From Scytalidium lignicola (taxonomy: Eukaryota; Ascomycota; Leotiomycetes), in NCBI GenBank assembly GCA_002812745.2, contig NCSJ02000089.1:1-64000 (forward strand): a stretch of DNA of 64,000 nt, given 5' to 3'. Below are positions 1-12,276 of this stretch, one piece after another. Numbering within the stretch: the first letter of the stretch is position 1; each line of letters starts with the position of its first letter. Position numbers and translations under genes: made by a program. Under the pieces are notes generated by a model. The model worked only from the letters and a program-made list of their open reading frames with translations. It did not search any database and had not been told where the DNA came from.

Positions 1-474
1 GTTTGTCGATTTTTCTTTGTGATTGGAGGTTTGTGCATAGCTAATCGTCGATGAAATTCTTCTTGTAAAAGAGCTGTTTGAATAACATCCTTTTTAACCT
101 TAAAATCCATTATTTCAGCCAATTGAATGAAAGACATTCGTCGATTTTTGGATGACATACAGACAAATTTAACTAATTCTTCAACTTGAGCTTATGTAAG
201 AAGAGGAGGTCTTCTAGATCTTTTTTTTAAGAGTAGCTTGACCATTTAGCTTACAAGCCAATTGGATTTGTCGTATTGTAAAGCTTGTAAACTTGTTAAT
301 TTGGCTATAAGACCAACCAATAGTATATAATAATTGACAATCACATCGTTGGTCGCGTGTAAGGTCTGCATGTTTTTTTGGACAAGGAATTGGTAATAAG
401 GGTTCTGGTAATAAGGGCTCTGGTAATAAAGGTTCTGGTAATGGATTTAGAACAAGAGCTAAAAAATTCGACAT
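1..474 (-). pseudogene. Tc1/mariner-type transposase, 5' part, broken
   Basis: Reads on the minus strand from an ATG at 474. The first part has a proline-rich leader followed by a helix-turn-helix-like segment (TRDQRCDCQLLYTIGWSYSQ). This resembles the N-terminal DNA-binding region of fungal Tc1/mariner transposases. Around 222-230 a run of eight T shifts the frame. The continuation in the next frame (residues such as AQVEELVKFV and MSFIQLAEIM) carries an in-frame TAA almost at once, near 195, and then runs off the window start. The copy is therefore doubly disrupted and very unlikely to be active. The catalytic DDE part would lie outside the window. Base composition is more AT-rich than the neighbouring genes. 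The family call rests on motif character, not on alignment. Confidence 0.7.
391..443 (+). repeat. 15-nt tandem repeat inside transposase leader
   Basis: Three 15-nt units starting TGGTAATAAGGG, with 1-2 substitutions between copies, plus a partial fourth. Read on the minus strand they encode repeated PEPLL pentapeptides in the transposase leader. Confidence 0.85.
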
Positions 475-599
475 TATAATAAACAAAAATACATAGATTA
501 CTATAGAAAAATACAAGAAAACAAAGTAGACGTGTTCTAAATTTATTTACAATATTTTAAAATTAGTTACCTAATTTGGCCAAGTACAGTGGTAGGGGG

Positions 600-638
600 G
601 CCCACCTTAACTAGTGCTATTACCTTACTTCACCGCTG
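600..638. repeat. Possible terminal end of the Tc1/mariner copy
   Basis: Upstream of the transposase start, the minus strand read from 638 begins CAGCGGTGAAGTAAGG next to a TA dinucleotide (639-640). A related CAGTGGTAGG sequence lies on the plus strand near 578. Tc1/mariner elements usually end in CAG-type inverted repeats and duplicate TA. The partner end is outside the window, so the boundary cannot be verified. Confidence 0.35.
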
Positions 639-667
639 TACCTCCGTAGAAGAGGGTCCGTTTGAAG

Positions 668-937
668 TCAGTTTAATGTCTGGGGTGTACTGTTCTGTGC
701 AAGTTGTACAGGCGAGCGATACATTTTCACAAAATTATGCAAACCACTAGTCCTCCCTGTAAACTTGAAGTTTTCTTCTTCATGTCCTCGACCAAGCCGA
801 AGATCACAATGAAAAAATGTATGGCCAGTCAGACTTCCATCAACACCCACCAAATCTTCGCGACCGAAGCCAACGTAGAAGAGGTCGAGATCATCACCAC
901 TCTCTATACAGTAGCCAGTAAAACCGACCACCGCCAT
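668..937 (-). CDS. Hypothetical small protein (89 aa), weak
   Basis: Single open frame of 89 codons with a good start context (AAAGATGGCG). Composition is soluble and mixed (SGDDLDLFYVGFGRED). I do not recognise it; no signal peptide, membrane segment or known motif is visible. The sequence around it up to 1798 has no other credible gene. It could be a chance ORF or a single exon of a longer gene. It is listed only because its composition looks less random than that of other short frames nearby. Confidence 0.25.
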   Translation of the reverse strand: MAVVGFTGYCIESGDDLDLFYVGFGREDLVGVDGSLTGHTFFHCDLRLGRGHEEENFKFTGRTSGLHNFVKMYRSPVQLAQNSTPQTLN

Positions 938-1798
938 CTTTGCAGACAGTGCGAAAGTAAAAAGGCTTCACTCTTGGGTGTCGAGGATATCAGTCATCAA
1001 CCTGGTTGGAGAATCTGCAGCTTTCGTAGAAAACTCAGAAGGAGACGTAAACTAAAGAAATGATTCTATAGAGTTTGGTCAACATGAAGAAAAAAGAGAA
1101 TGGTGTGGAAGGGAAGCTGCGAATATATAGCTTTCGAGTGGTGGTCTGTGCACGGAGCGAGGGAAAAAAATTCGCGCTCCTAGGCAAACAGCAAACAGTG
1201 CAAATAGGCCATACATCGAAAATCAATTTGCTCTCGGACCCTCTTTGATCAACATTTTCTTGGCGATGCATTCTAGACTACATGTGAGGCAAATTGCGGG
1301 CATGCTTTCGTTAAGATATAGATATCTCGAAGTCAGAATAAATAATTAGGCCAGAGTTTGGCCTCGTGAGTTCAAATTTCCTCGGAAGTCTCGGTTTATC
1401 TCCAATTATGAAAAGCTCCATGCAAACGTGTTCGAAATTACTCTCAAGATGTGGATGGCAAAGTTGCCGGATACACTGCAAGCACTTTTCTCGAACCTCA
1501 AGGAGGCGACCTCGACCTTTTATTCTTACGCATGAATAGGCACACGCTGTGCTGGCTAAAGCTATGTATGGTATTAAGGTAACTAATGGCAACCAACTCG
1601 ATACATAAATGCTGTGAAGATCGATGTCCTCTGGGATTGCCTCCCTTTCCTTTGGTAAATTGATTTCGTCAATTTTTGAAAGCAGAATTTTCCACCTTGA
1701 ATGCTACATCCAATGCGTCAAAACAGCTTAATCCTCGTCAGTCCCCCTTGATAATTAGGACCGTAATTTGTCGTTTCTCATATTTACATATTCTGAAA
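938..1798. other. Intergenic, no supported gene
   Basis: Only short overlapping frames on both strands with no recognisable motif. The part next to 1798 is the 3' flank of the cutinase gene. Confidence 0.5.
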
Positions 1799-2664
1799 TT
1801 ATTCTACTACAAAGTTTGCTGCCTGCAGCGCATTGGATGCATAAGTTAAATGAGGTACCAGAATCAAATCTCCATTCAAACAAATATTATCGCCGGGATG
1901 ACAAATGATAAGAACTTTTGAAGCATCTACATTTGGGATGGGCGTTCCGCTATCTGCTTGACTGTCAGATTCAAAGTTGGGATACTGGACGTTATTCAAT
2001 AAATACCTGGGTCGCCAAAGATCACCACAGAGCTAATAGCTTGGGCCGTTGCTGCTGGTAGCTGGGAAATGGCATTATGGACTATTTGTCCTCCTTGTGA
2101 GTAGCCAGATACGATGAGCTTCGTGTCCGGACAACTCGCAACAGCCGATTTAATCTGGGAAGCCCTAGAAATAGTCAGAACCGAATTCGGTTGTCGTATG
2201 AATATGCTTTATTAGAAGACCTACATTTCTGCGCTTCCATTCGGATCTCCACCTTCCAAATATCCGGCAATACTAGCAGCGTAGTTGTTTACTCCCTGAA
2301 TGGTGAGAGCAGAAGAACCCACAAGAGAGGTCAAGGCCTCAAAGAATGGTGGGCCAACAATTAGTCCAACATTTCCAGGCTCGGAAGTCCCTCTAGCAAA
2401 TATGACAGTGTATGGTGTGCATAACCTGCCTAATTCATTATATGTTGACGGAATTCCAGTTACATCAGCAATCACCTGCTCAAAGGTCGTCAGAATACCG
2501 GTAACGGCTTCAATAGTGCCGTCTACTTGTGGGAGATTGTCTAGGATTGTAGTAAGAAGAAAATTAAACGACGTCTCTCTTTCTTCTAGTCCCGGCAATG
2601 TGACAGGGATGGAAAGGACCAAGCCAAAGAGGTGGATAAAGAACCAAATTGGAGAGATCTTCAT
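1799..2664 (-). CDS. Cutinase (CE5 esterase), secreted, 250 aa
   Basis: Three exons: 2225-2664, 2007-2164 and 1799-1953. Introns are 2165-2224 (60 nt) and 1954-2006 (53 nt, with CTGAC before the acceptor); the total is exactly 251 codons. The protein starts with a hydrophobic signal peptide (about residues 1-18). It has the cutinase serine motif GYSQGG (Ser169), GDNIC with the catalytic Asp (about 221) and PHLTY with the catalytic His (about 234). Paired cysteines are as in the family, and the length is typical. Cutinases are secreted serine esterases that cleave ester bonds of plant cutin or related polyesters; some relatives are acetylxylan esterases, and the sequence alone does not decide the substrate. 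Without the second intron the frame appears broken after GDP, but splicing restores GDPDSGTP as expected. It is isolated, with long non-coding flanks. Confidence 0.9.
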
Positions 2665-4491
2665 CTTTACTTTCGGATGAACTCAATCAATGAGTTCTGA
2701 GATTTGACTTATGAAAGGAGTCCCAAAAGCGGACTTGCTGGAAAGGAAACCAAGGCTTCAAGTGGTTTTCTTTTGGAGTATCAGCAACAAAGACGGAGAG
2801 AAAGTCATAATACCGGGACACTTCAATTTATTAAATAGTTCTGAGACAACCTACCACCATCACATTCATGCTATCTTACGTGGTGCACTATAGATACAGA
2901 ATTTCTGAAGACATAGCCGCATCCGCTATCATAGTGTGGGGTTGCGGGGTTCAAGGTAGCAATGGGCATGCGCACTCTAGTTTTCGAGATTTCTTCCTTC
3001 ACAATGCACAGGGCGATCCTGTAAATGGAACAATCCCCGATATGTGACCAATTAAGGTGCATATTTAGTGTCCTGAACGCTCTTGGTTTCGAACACAGCG
3101 GCCTGTTCCTTGACCGTTGATAATGATCGCATGACCTTAGTAGAGAATCCTTTTGCACCGCAGCTAATTGCGAAAAGAGGCACGACTCCGCCGAGAAAGC
3201 CGCAATATCACTACCTTCTTCAGTAGACTAAACGCAAGGTGTAAGGGCTGGTGTAGCTGCGGTCACAAGGATACCACTCAAGTTACGTTGCTCCGTAAGG
3301 CGTTTCAGTAGCATTACAATATAGGGTAAGGGCTTTGAATAATATATTTTCTAGCCTTGCGTTGAGAAGAAACTCTCTATCGTTCATTATACTTACTGCT
3401 TCATGAGAGATGGATAGGCAGACTCTAACCTATTAAAATCCTCAGTTGATCATGTTTTCAACCATTGGATCACAGAATTTATTTTAAGATTGAAAATTTA
3501 TATAGGAATAAAAAGAAATCCACTATTATGATCGAAATTATCGTGACACAAGGTGTTCACCGTCTTAACTCTAACCAGCAAAGACTACCGAGGCCTCTTA
3601 GTGGTCATTCATTCAGAGCAATCTATTATCGACCAATCAGCAGTCAAAAGCTGGGATTCGTAACATAAGAGCGTGAAAGTATGTGATGAAAGAGAAGGTT
3701 GGCCGTATGTCCTACATTGGGATTGGTCCGTGGTAACGCTTTAAAAGCTAATATGGCAGTTGCCAATGATCGGCTCTTGGGCGCGTAGAGGTGCGGAGTA
3801 ATTACCCCAGCTGCGCCCAACTTCATCCCCACTACTTCCCAAAGACATGTGATGCCGAGACGTATTATTGCGACATTCCACGGTAAATATATCTTAGGGC
3901 TTAGGTTTTAAGTCTTATGATTGACTTTTCCGTCCTAAATTCCCCGATCACTTTCCTCTTTTGAGATATATTTCCGGGCTAAAAATAACCGCTAGGTGTG
4001 GACTGCATAACTTAAAAATCTTCTGCTTGGATGTGACCATTAAACACTAGGCAGTGAATATTGGACGAATGTAACAAGTTCTTTCCAGAACTGACATTGG
4101 TTGGGGATTGAGCATTGTATCACCGGAGATGACAGCAAAGATGACTTGTGCAGGACGGGAAACCTTGACTTAACATAAACAAATATAGCCCTGCTAGACC
4201 GTCTCCGGCATCGTTCAAGAAGACTCGGCACATTTATAGCAGGGTATCAGCGGCAAGTCTAACGGAATTTTGAAGGTTATAGTGGAAGCTATTGTTTTCC
4301 AGAAAGCTCCGTAATTCCCGGGATTCGGATGGTTACACGGTTTTCTCCTGCGTGACTCATTACAGATCAACTGAGCAGCCGTGGAAGGAAAAGTATTCCT
4401 CGAACTAATTTCTTCCTAAACCTGTAGTCCGGCTAAAAAAATCCTAGATCTGGAATGTGTGCCAGAGATTGAATCCAGTACGTAAAAGTAA
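2665..4491. other. Intergenic, 1.8 kb, nothing supported
   Basis: Contains the cutinase promoter (adjacent to 2664) and the 3' flank of the RTP1-like gene (before 4492). The short frames (for example 2871-3158 minus and 4040-4231 minus) show no motif, no signal peptide and no convincing splice partners. Confidence 0.5.
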
Positions 4492-7371
4492 CTATTCAAT
4501 CTCCTCTATCCGAGGTCTTGGACCATCCCTCGGTTTCAGTTCAGGATTGATTGACAAACCAGCCAGCCTTTCAATTCCAGTCTGTGGTCTACTTTGTGAT
4601 ATGAGTGTGTTCATCTGTAGCGACCTGAGGCCCTCAATAACATCTTCAGCATGTTGCCGTACTAGCCCATCATTATCAGTCTTGGATACGTAGGTCAAAA
4701 TCCTGATTATGTCGTCAAGACTCTGCCCTACGAAACCGAATCCAACGCTCTTTCCAGCCTCACGAGCGTCGTCAAGAGATCTGACTAGACTCATAATCAA
4801 AAGAATTGCCGATCTCCTTAGAATGCCGAACTCGGGATCCAGTTCAAGGGTAAGAATGTGAATGCAGAGGTCAACCGCAGCAGCAATCATTCTAGTTCCC
4901 ACCCCAGTGATATTAGCTTCAATAGCTGCACCAAGAATAGCCAGCGCTGAAGCTCGAATTCGGACATCTTCTGTTCCCCGCTTGCCTTCCCAACCTGCTA
5001 CAATCTGTGCCAGAATCTCATTTTCCTCTCTGGGAAACTCGTCAGGGAGCACTTCATCAAGCTGAGGCACTGGACCTTCCCATACCTCCTCTGCTTCTTT
5101 GTTCTGCTTCTCTTTTAGTTTTAATTTTTTCTCTTGTTCTATCTGTGTTTTTGGCCTGTAACCTCGACGACCACCTGTGGATAGTAATGCCTCACAAACT
5201 GATCCCGCTATATCTCCAGTAAAGTTGCTGGCAGAAGACTGAATAACTTGAAGCAAAGTTTCACCAAGTCTTAGCCGCGAATCGAGCTCTAGATCCTCTT
5301 GCAAGTCCACATAGCGTTCTATGAGATCTTTCATTACAGTTCTTGGATGCTTAGATGACAGTTGAATGAATGATTGGATAGCCCGTAAGTAAATATACTC
5401 CTCATTGTCTTGAAGAAGAGACGAAAACAGGACAAGAAGCGCTGGTATATCGACAATTGGGCTACCGTCACGTATTAGCCCCGAAAGTAACTCCAACCCT
5501 TGAACTCTGACTGGCGGTGGAGATTCCGTTGAGGTAAGATATGACAAAGCAAGATTGTATATCTTGCGACTTTCAATATCTTTGTCTGTTGGGGTAATGG
5601 TTGGCTGCGATTGTCCTTCGTCAAGAGTATCTCGAAATCTCAAAAGTAGAAGTAAATTCTGAGCTGTAGAAGATACTTCCAATCCCCTTAGCTTGCTTAT
5701 ATTTTTTAACGACTTCTCTATGCTGTGAAGCAAGTGGTTCATACTTTGGGTTGCTCTGAACGATGAGGAAGTCAGAATGATGTTTAAGAGACTTAATGAA
5801 ATTGCGACTGATTCCTCATTACTAGTGGCATTATCCTTAGAATTCTCAAAGTTAGTTAATGACTGAGAGATAATTTCAAGCACTTGATTTGAGTCTTGAA
5901 CGAGTTTATCAGGAAATTCCGTTATCATCTGCTGCATAATCTTGGCATCGACGATTCTTTGCAAGAAGTTTTCATCTTGATGCTTTGGCCCAAAAGGCAT
6001 AATTACTGATGGAGTTTGGGACCTTATCTCATGATTGAGCCACTTTTTGTATAAGTGTAAGAACAAACTCGAGACTTCGTCAAGCTCTGGCATCGATTTG
6101 AGTAATCGAGTGAATGAAGTGACGGCCGTATCAATTTTTGCCAAGTCTTCATATAATGGCGACTTCTCCATATTAAGTCGTTCCTCTATATGGATACCAC
6201 CAGACTCGCCTTTATCATCCGCGTATACCCAACTTCCATGCTCCGAGTCATATCGACCTTCAAATATGAGATTTTCGGTAATGACAAGTAAATTACTAGA
6301 AGAGCTGATTTTTGAATTTGATGTATCGGAATGCGTATCTCTAGATGAAGATAGTAATAATAAAGCTCTCAACAACGTGCGTGCTGGCTTGCAATAAGAT
6401 TGATCCGTTATTTCATTATTATGATTCCAGTATCCAAGGCACCACAGTGGCAGCATGATCGATCTTAGTAATCGTTGTGACAAAGATGGATTAGGATGAA
6501 AAGTGACCAATTTTTCTAATCTCGAGAGTGCCTGAGCAAGGCTAGAGGAACTAACGAGCACAGAGCTGTGGCTTATCATCACAACGTCATCCGCTTCTCT
6601 GTTCTTGTTGCTTTTCTCTATTTCTGGATAATTTGGCACAATTGAAGGGTCAATAGACCGTAACAATGGTTCTGCAAACGTTTTCCATCCCGGCATTCCT
6701 ATATCAACATTGTGATGTAAGTAGTTGAACCCGAAATAGGATGAATAAAGTCAAGTGATATATACCTGGTGCTCCATACTGCCTTCTGCCAAGAATACCG
6801 AATCCAATAACGAATGCAGATGCTCTATCCATTTCAGGCTCCCCATTACCATCTAAGAGAAAGAAAAGCTGGGGAGCCAATGATGAAAACCAATCTTCAG
6901 CTTTCATACCCGCAGGAGGCGATGATAGAAGCCGTGAAGTTGCATTGAGTGCCTCATGTGATATGCCGGATCCTCGGCCGGCCTTCACTGGTGCATTGAA
7001 GTTTGCATTACTCGGATGGACTGACAGGATAAACTCGATGGTATGCTGAACACCTAAATGGCGAAGAGGGAGTAAAGCTAGTTCATGTATGAGTGGTGAG
7101 CGAAGCCATGGCTGCACTCGATCTGGTTGTACCAGAAGATTCAGCACAGGTAAAAGTGCAACCGTGCCAGTACTAGGGTTCACTTCAGATCATATTATTT
7201 ATATATTAGAACGAGCACCTACTTTTTGAGCAACTCTTGAAATTTGTATTTGTTGATACTTCTGGTTTCCTCTGGTAAGGTAGGATCAAACGCTGGTTTC
7301 CCAAATTGGAGAATTTGATCAACAAGTGGAGGCTGCGCACTCCCTTTTTTTGTACTCGTCTGATCTACCAT
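4492..7371 (-). CDS. RTP1: Rtp1/TANGO6-like HEAT-repeat protein, 920 aa
   Basis: Three exons: 7223-7371, 6766-7172 and 4492-6698. Introns are 7173-7222 and 6699-6765; the total is 921 codons. The protein is helical and leucine-rich throughout, as expected for HEAT/ARM repeats. Segments in the C-terminal half (about residues 500-880, e.g. VRVQGLELLSGLIRDGS and RTMIAAAVDLCIHILTLELD-like helices) resemble the conserved C-terminal domains of Rtp1. In yeast, Rtp1 helps RNA polymerase II assembly and nuclear import; animal TANGO6 is its homologue. Expected location is the cytosol. A Lys/Glu-rich segment (about 725-745, EQEKKLKLKEKQNKE) sits between helical blocks. The start ATG at 7371 is the first in a short exon ending at a GTAGGT donor. 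The family call is by motif memory and should be confirmed by profile search. Confidence 0.7.
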
Positions 7372-10173
7372 ATTTGCTATCGAAAAATTTATGAACTTAA
7401 CTCATGTAGAACAGCAACCACATGAATGTTGAGAGCTTAGAGCTCTCGGTTACTTATGGTAATAGAGCATCTAACTAAGATTTGAACATATCGCTTTCAA
7501 TATCGACTTATACCATATAACTAAGACAAGCTCGACTGAGATTTTACTTCTAGCTTTTGTTAGCCGGTGACAATATAGGACGGAATTAGTTGGTTGAAGA
7601 TGGAAACATATGACCATTAGTAAGCAAAGCTTTGCTGCACGTGACTTGGCGTTTTTGGAAAGAAGAGCCGAGGCATTATACATCTCATGTTTCGCGTCAA
7701 CGCGTCTTCATCTTCTCACAACACCATCTACTATGTCTCCCATGATTGATTGCAATGCTTGTCGAACTTAACCTCGATACTTTTAACTTATTTCATTCCG
7801 GATTTTGTTTCCTGATCACCAGGTTATTTTGATATTCTTTACCGCAGGACTAAACAAGAGAACATCCCACAGCTGCTGCAAATATTCTAATCACTACTCG
7901 ACTTTCTCAATTTCTCTCGCTCCTTAACGGGAGTTTCGCAAACCAAGCAATTCAAACTCCCCATGGATTTCTGGATCCATGCTCCGCAAGGAGCGTTTGG
8001 AACCAGAACTTAACCCTAACTATTCGTTGGTTTTAGCTTTGCGGTCATAGCTGTTTTTCCTACACTTACTAGGCACTTGGTTTCCTCGTTGACTTAGCAA
8101 TACCGAAAGGTCGCGCGATTTCGATGAGACCCAATTGCTGAAAGGCTGGAAGGACAGTCCAGATGTCGAAAGACGGTAAAACAGATTTCTCCTATGAGCC
8201 ATTCTGGTAAGAGCCTCATGTGAGGACGCTCGTCAGGGTTATCGGCTGGACGTTTTGCTCTGATCATTATGGATTATCCTAGTTGATGCCAAACTTGGTT
8301 ACTTAAAAGAGATGCAATGTGAGAGAGGTACAGGCCCTTTCTTGAGAAGTGGTCTTAGGGACCTTCATGAAGCTGTAGAGATCGAGTAACCAGGAGCTCT
8401 ATCAACTCACTGCAACAAAGGACGGACTTCACTTGGTACACAAGATTGAGCACAATGTCTTCCTATGGAACGGTCTACAAACAGGCTGCCTCGTTGCCTT
8501 TATTTCGACTTCCTTGTGAAGCAATTTCGCGCTGATCCCACTCGCCAGAACCATTTGCGATACGCATTTGCAGTGAGGTTTCAGTTGCTTCCAAACAGAA
8601 ATACTCAGCGCGAGGCTGTCCTTCGTTTCACATTCTGTGAAAAGAAGAAATGACACATTGCCATGCTCCGGAAATCTTCGTTACTACTTGAAGCCCTTTC
8701 TTCAACTTGTTTTGAGATGAGTCTTGGCGATTCATATCAGTGAAGGTGTCCCGTATCTCTCTTCTTCCGCGGCGTATGTTCTCTATAGAGATTCGTATGA
8801 GGTCAATGCATCCAACTTTTCAGAAGCTTCGTTTTGCCCAGCACAAAGAGCTCACAGGATCATCGCTACGGCACGAGCCATTGGCGTTGTCATAGTTCAC
8901 CTATGTAATCCGATCAGCCGCATCAACTTTCTCTCTTGGGCCTCAGCCCCGAGGTGATGGAAGACGCCAACAACAATGTTCTCTCATCTTCGTGATGTCA
9001 GTGCAACACTACCCCTTTTTTGTTGGAACCGGAGGGATGACGGCGGTTTTTATTGATGTCTTTTGTCCGCTCCTGCCCTGCGTCGAGAGACGCGGAGGAA
9101 TCAAAAACTTATCTCTGAGTATATTGCTATTTAAACGGAGAGAGATCAAGTCAACTTGTGTCAAAATATTCTCGGCCTCGTGGGGTGGTGCTTGTCCAGT
9201 TAGCTGCTAGGATACCAGATTTAACCTGTTGAGATGATGGTTACAAGTGATCAGGATGATACGGTTAGAACTATGTCGATTGAGATGGCAAGCGCAAGAT
9301 ATCAGACAAAGTAGTGAGTTTCCTACCTAGACTGCACTGCTACATCGAAAAAGTTGAAATTGATGCACTATGGACATCGGTCAACGTCCAGAACGGGACC
9401 CATCTAGAGTTGGAGTCAAAGCTAATTGCTTGTCTGTATCTGGGCCGCGCTGATCAATGTGTCAATGTGCTTGATATTTTGATGTTTCCGTTGGCTGTGG
9501 CCAGACTTGGAGGTTCTCAGGTCAGAAAATACAATTTTTTGTTTATTAATACATCATACCCTTTGGGTATTTACGGACAGGCCAATTGGTAGGCAGTCTT
9601 GGGCTGTCTCGTGTCTGGTGAAAAGACTAGAGGCAGCCCCTCCAAGGTTTGGAGATAAGTATCCTCTATCTTACTCACATTAGAAGAGATTATTAACGCT
9701 CCCCTAGATGGACAACGGAAGGTCATCGTTATTAGACTTAGATGTACCGGAATCTATCTCGCCTGTTCGAGGTATATCAAAGATCAATAAGCCTTTACTT
9801 ACAAGAAAATCCTTATTGCATTATTCAGATTGATAGTTGTGATTATATCCGCTTTGTAAGCTAGAAACATGGTCTCACTCCCTTTAATATTTATTAGTCC
9901 ATTGCAGTATATATTCTTCTTCATTGTGATACATTTCACAGGAGTATCAAGTCTGTGATTACTTGCTACCATACCTGGTTTTAGTTGAGTTACTTCAACT
10001 CAGATCTTCAAGTGTCTCATTTTCAGTTATGTGTATTCATTGTGTAATAATGCCAGATTAGCTATGTACAAGTTAAGGTAAACCGATTTCAAGATAAACA
10101 ACGTATATGTATACATTAGCAAAGCTCAACAATTCTTGGAATAGGTCCCGGTGTCACTATCTGTAGCCCGTTG
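7372..10173. other. Gene-poor stretch, 2.8 kb
   Basis: Holds the RTP1 promoter side (an ACGCGT at 7700-7705, about 330 bp upstream of its ATG) and the 3' flank of the next gene. Frames up to 92 codons occur on both strands (for example 9314-9592 plus, 8724-8957 plus), but none has a motif, a good start context with splice support, or an exclusive frame. No tRNA-like fold with A and B boxes was recognised. It may be a decayed region or a non-coding transcript locus. Confidence 0.5.
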
Positions 10174-11208
10174 TCAAACATCTCTCTTTTCGGAGAGTGG
10201 AAATCCTTCTGGTGAAAATCCTTCTGGTAGTTCAGACTGATGCGGAAATTGCGCATAGCGGTAAAGGTAACCTCCCAACTTCTGGGGTTCCCACGTAGGG
10301 TCAAGATTGAAAAGGCAAGCATTATCATCTCTTAACTTTATCAGCGTATCGATCGTAGATTCTCTATCCAGACGTTCTCTAAGCAAGTAGTACTCTTTAA
10401 GTTCCTCAGGCTTCGTATTTTCCTTCCCGAGGGTGACGAGACGCTCGCATTCTTTTTTCCACTTGTCATAGAGCTCATTGTATTCTGCTTCTTTCGAAGC
10501 CGCAACCTGTTTGTCTTTCCTCTCATCGTAAATATCGATTGCATGTTGGTAAACATCTACGACTGTTTTGAATGTCGACGGAGTGGCATGCACGCCGAGA
10601 GATTTGATATTACTTCGTGCCCATGGTGTGACCGTGTCTTCATAACCGTCATATCTTCCGATTGATTCGCACCAGCGAAGGTATGATTTTTCAGGCCAGG
10701 AGACGTTTTTATTTTCTACTTTTTTACCATCAGAAGTGGTAGTGGTGAAAACCAAACGAAGGTTGCGTTTCGGGTCAGTTTTGCTGTTGAATCCTTCCCT
10801 CAGGCTGAGTCGGGGATAGGATAGGGCCTGATAAAGGAACAGGTGCCACATGTTCCTAGTGAGATAGATCTGGGTATCTGGAGTAGCTGGAGTAGCCGAA
10901 GATTGGGATTTCTTGGTGTCATCTTTTGGATTGCTTGCTCCGTTCTCCTCTGTTGTCATGGACGTTTCGTCATCTGAGACAACCTTTCCATTATCGTCCT
11001 TTTCTTTCTCGGTTTCAAGGTCGATAGTGGTTTTCCATAGATTTTTTATTTTTTCATTGAGCTTGGGGGTGGGACCAAGTTGGTAGAAATCTCTGTTCTT
11101 GACCAATTTGGTTTGGCTCTCGCCTTTCTCGTTGGAGCTATCGTCGTGATTGCCTCCCTTGCAACGTCTATTGCGCCTACTGCGGATAAAACTAGGTAGA
11201 AGACACAT
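10174..11208 (-). CDS. Hypothetical protein, 344 aa, charged
   Basis: Uninterrupted frame of 344 codons, starting with a basic segment (SFIRSRRNRRCKGG). A low-complexity acidic/Ser/Thr region follows (about residues 70-115). The remainder, about 115-335, looks folded and is rich in Trp and aromatic residues (MWHLFLYQALSYPRLSLREGF; SWPEKSYLRWCESIGRYDGY). It contains a Lys/Glu-rich helical stretch (about 225-290) that could form a coiled coil. The C-terminus repeats PEGF twice (near 328-336). No signal peptide or transmembrane segment is seen. I do not recognise the family. Length, single-frame integrity and composition support a real gene; the function is unknown. Confidence 0.7.
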   Translation of the reverse strand: MCLLPSFIRSRRNRRCKGGNHDDSSNEKGESQTKLVKNRDFYQLGPTPKLNEKIKNLWKTTIDLETEKEKDDNGKVVSDDETSMTTEENGASNPKDDTKKSQSSATPATPDTQIYLTRNMWHLFLYQALSYPRLSLREGFNSKTDPKRNLRLVFTTTTSDGKKVENKNVSWPEKSYLRWCESIGRYDGYEDTVTPWARSNIKSLGVHATPSTFKTVVDVYQHAIDIYDERKDKQVAASKEAEYNELYDKWKKECERLVTLGKENTKPEELKEYYLLRERLDRESTIDTLIKLRDDNACLFNLDPTWEPQKLGGYLYRYAQFPHQSELPEGFSPEGFPLSEKRDV

Positions 11209-12276
11209 GGAAGAAAATTATTATTGACGAGACAATTAAAAAGGAGCTTTATGAGGGTTGTAAGATTGGGTTGTAACGAACGTTGGAATGAAATGAAGGT
11301 CTGTGAGGAAGGTAAGGGAGGGGGATAGCTCGAAGATATCTAAATACTTCGTTGAGTTGCGAGAACAACTTTACCCCGCTTACCATTCCTTCCTTCCTTT
11401 TGGCACTGACGAAGTAATGATGCTTACCAGTATAAAGTGTAGCTATTCTAATTAAGGAAGTCACGGACTTAACATACTTCCTGATTCGACCAGGAAATAC
11501 CTCAACCCTGATGGACGATAAGAACCAAGCACAACAATCCCTCATCGTGATGTCAGTCTTTATAGAAATCTTGAAGCTATGTTTGCAATCAATACATTAG
11601 CTTGGTTCCATGATCCCTTAATTGTGAATCCTTGGAGTGTTGTGAATGAACTAAAGCACCCGTTGAGGTTATTGGAAACGGGTTATTCCGTCAGAATGTC
11701 TCTTAAGAGCCGTTGTTTGATGGTGAATTGAGAGTGTAAACACCACCTTCGTATGATAATTCCATTTCTAGGCACTAGCGGCATTGGGGCATCTATCTTC
11801 AACACTCCAGGTTAAATACATGCCACCAAAGTATCTTTCTAACGTTGATATCCAACGTCCAACGTCCTTCAGATATTATATAGATAGTGCAGTACCCATA
11901 AGTCTTAATTACCTTAAACCATTCACTGTTTCCTATTACGTGTAATTGCCCATATAAAGTGAATTAGACCACTATCAATAAGCACACAACACATAATTTA
12001 TTCCATTTAGAACCTCTATGATTCTAACTAATACATGTCATTTCGGATAGTACCTATAGAGCTGGGGTCTCTGTACATTCACTTCTTTCNAAAAAAATAC
12101 TATAATACATTTATTTTTAATTCATTTTCGCTAACCTTTGCTTTCTGTATATATAAATACGTTAAGGAGCGTCGTAGTAAAGTTCATTAGCATAGAAATT
12201 TCTAATCACACAAAGTGTCTCATTATTTCATCCTGCATAATAACCATATCAATCCACCAAATAATAACTCCTAAAC
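11209..12276. other. Intergenic, about 1.1 kb
   Basis: Contains the promoter of the 344-aa gene and the 3' flank of the wall-protein gene, plus a single N at 12090 beside an A-run. The minus frame 11249-11545 is open but has no recognised motif and probably belongs to the 5' leader region. Confidence 0.5.
12090..12090. other. Ambiguous base beside homopolymer (one of eight)
   Basis: Single Ns occur at 12090, 15836, 20446, 22392, 25317, 41653, 58620 and 59603, mostly next to A or T runs. At the two gene-associated sites the reading frame requires the N to be deleted, which points to inserted spurious bases in the consensus. Confidence 0.75.

Noticed and set aside
1999..2020. Apparent frameshift after GDP in the cutinase
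   Set aside because: A 53-nt intron with a proper donor, CTGAC branch and CAG acceptor restores GDPDSGTP and the catalytic Asp and His.
11249..11545. 98-codon minus frame
   Set aside because: No motif and no splice support; most likely 5' flanking DNA of the 344-aa gene.
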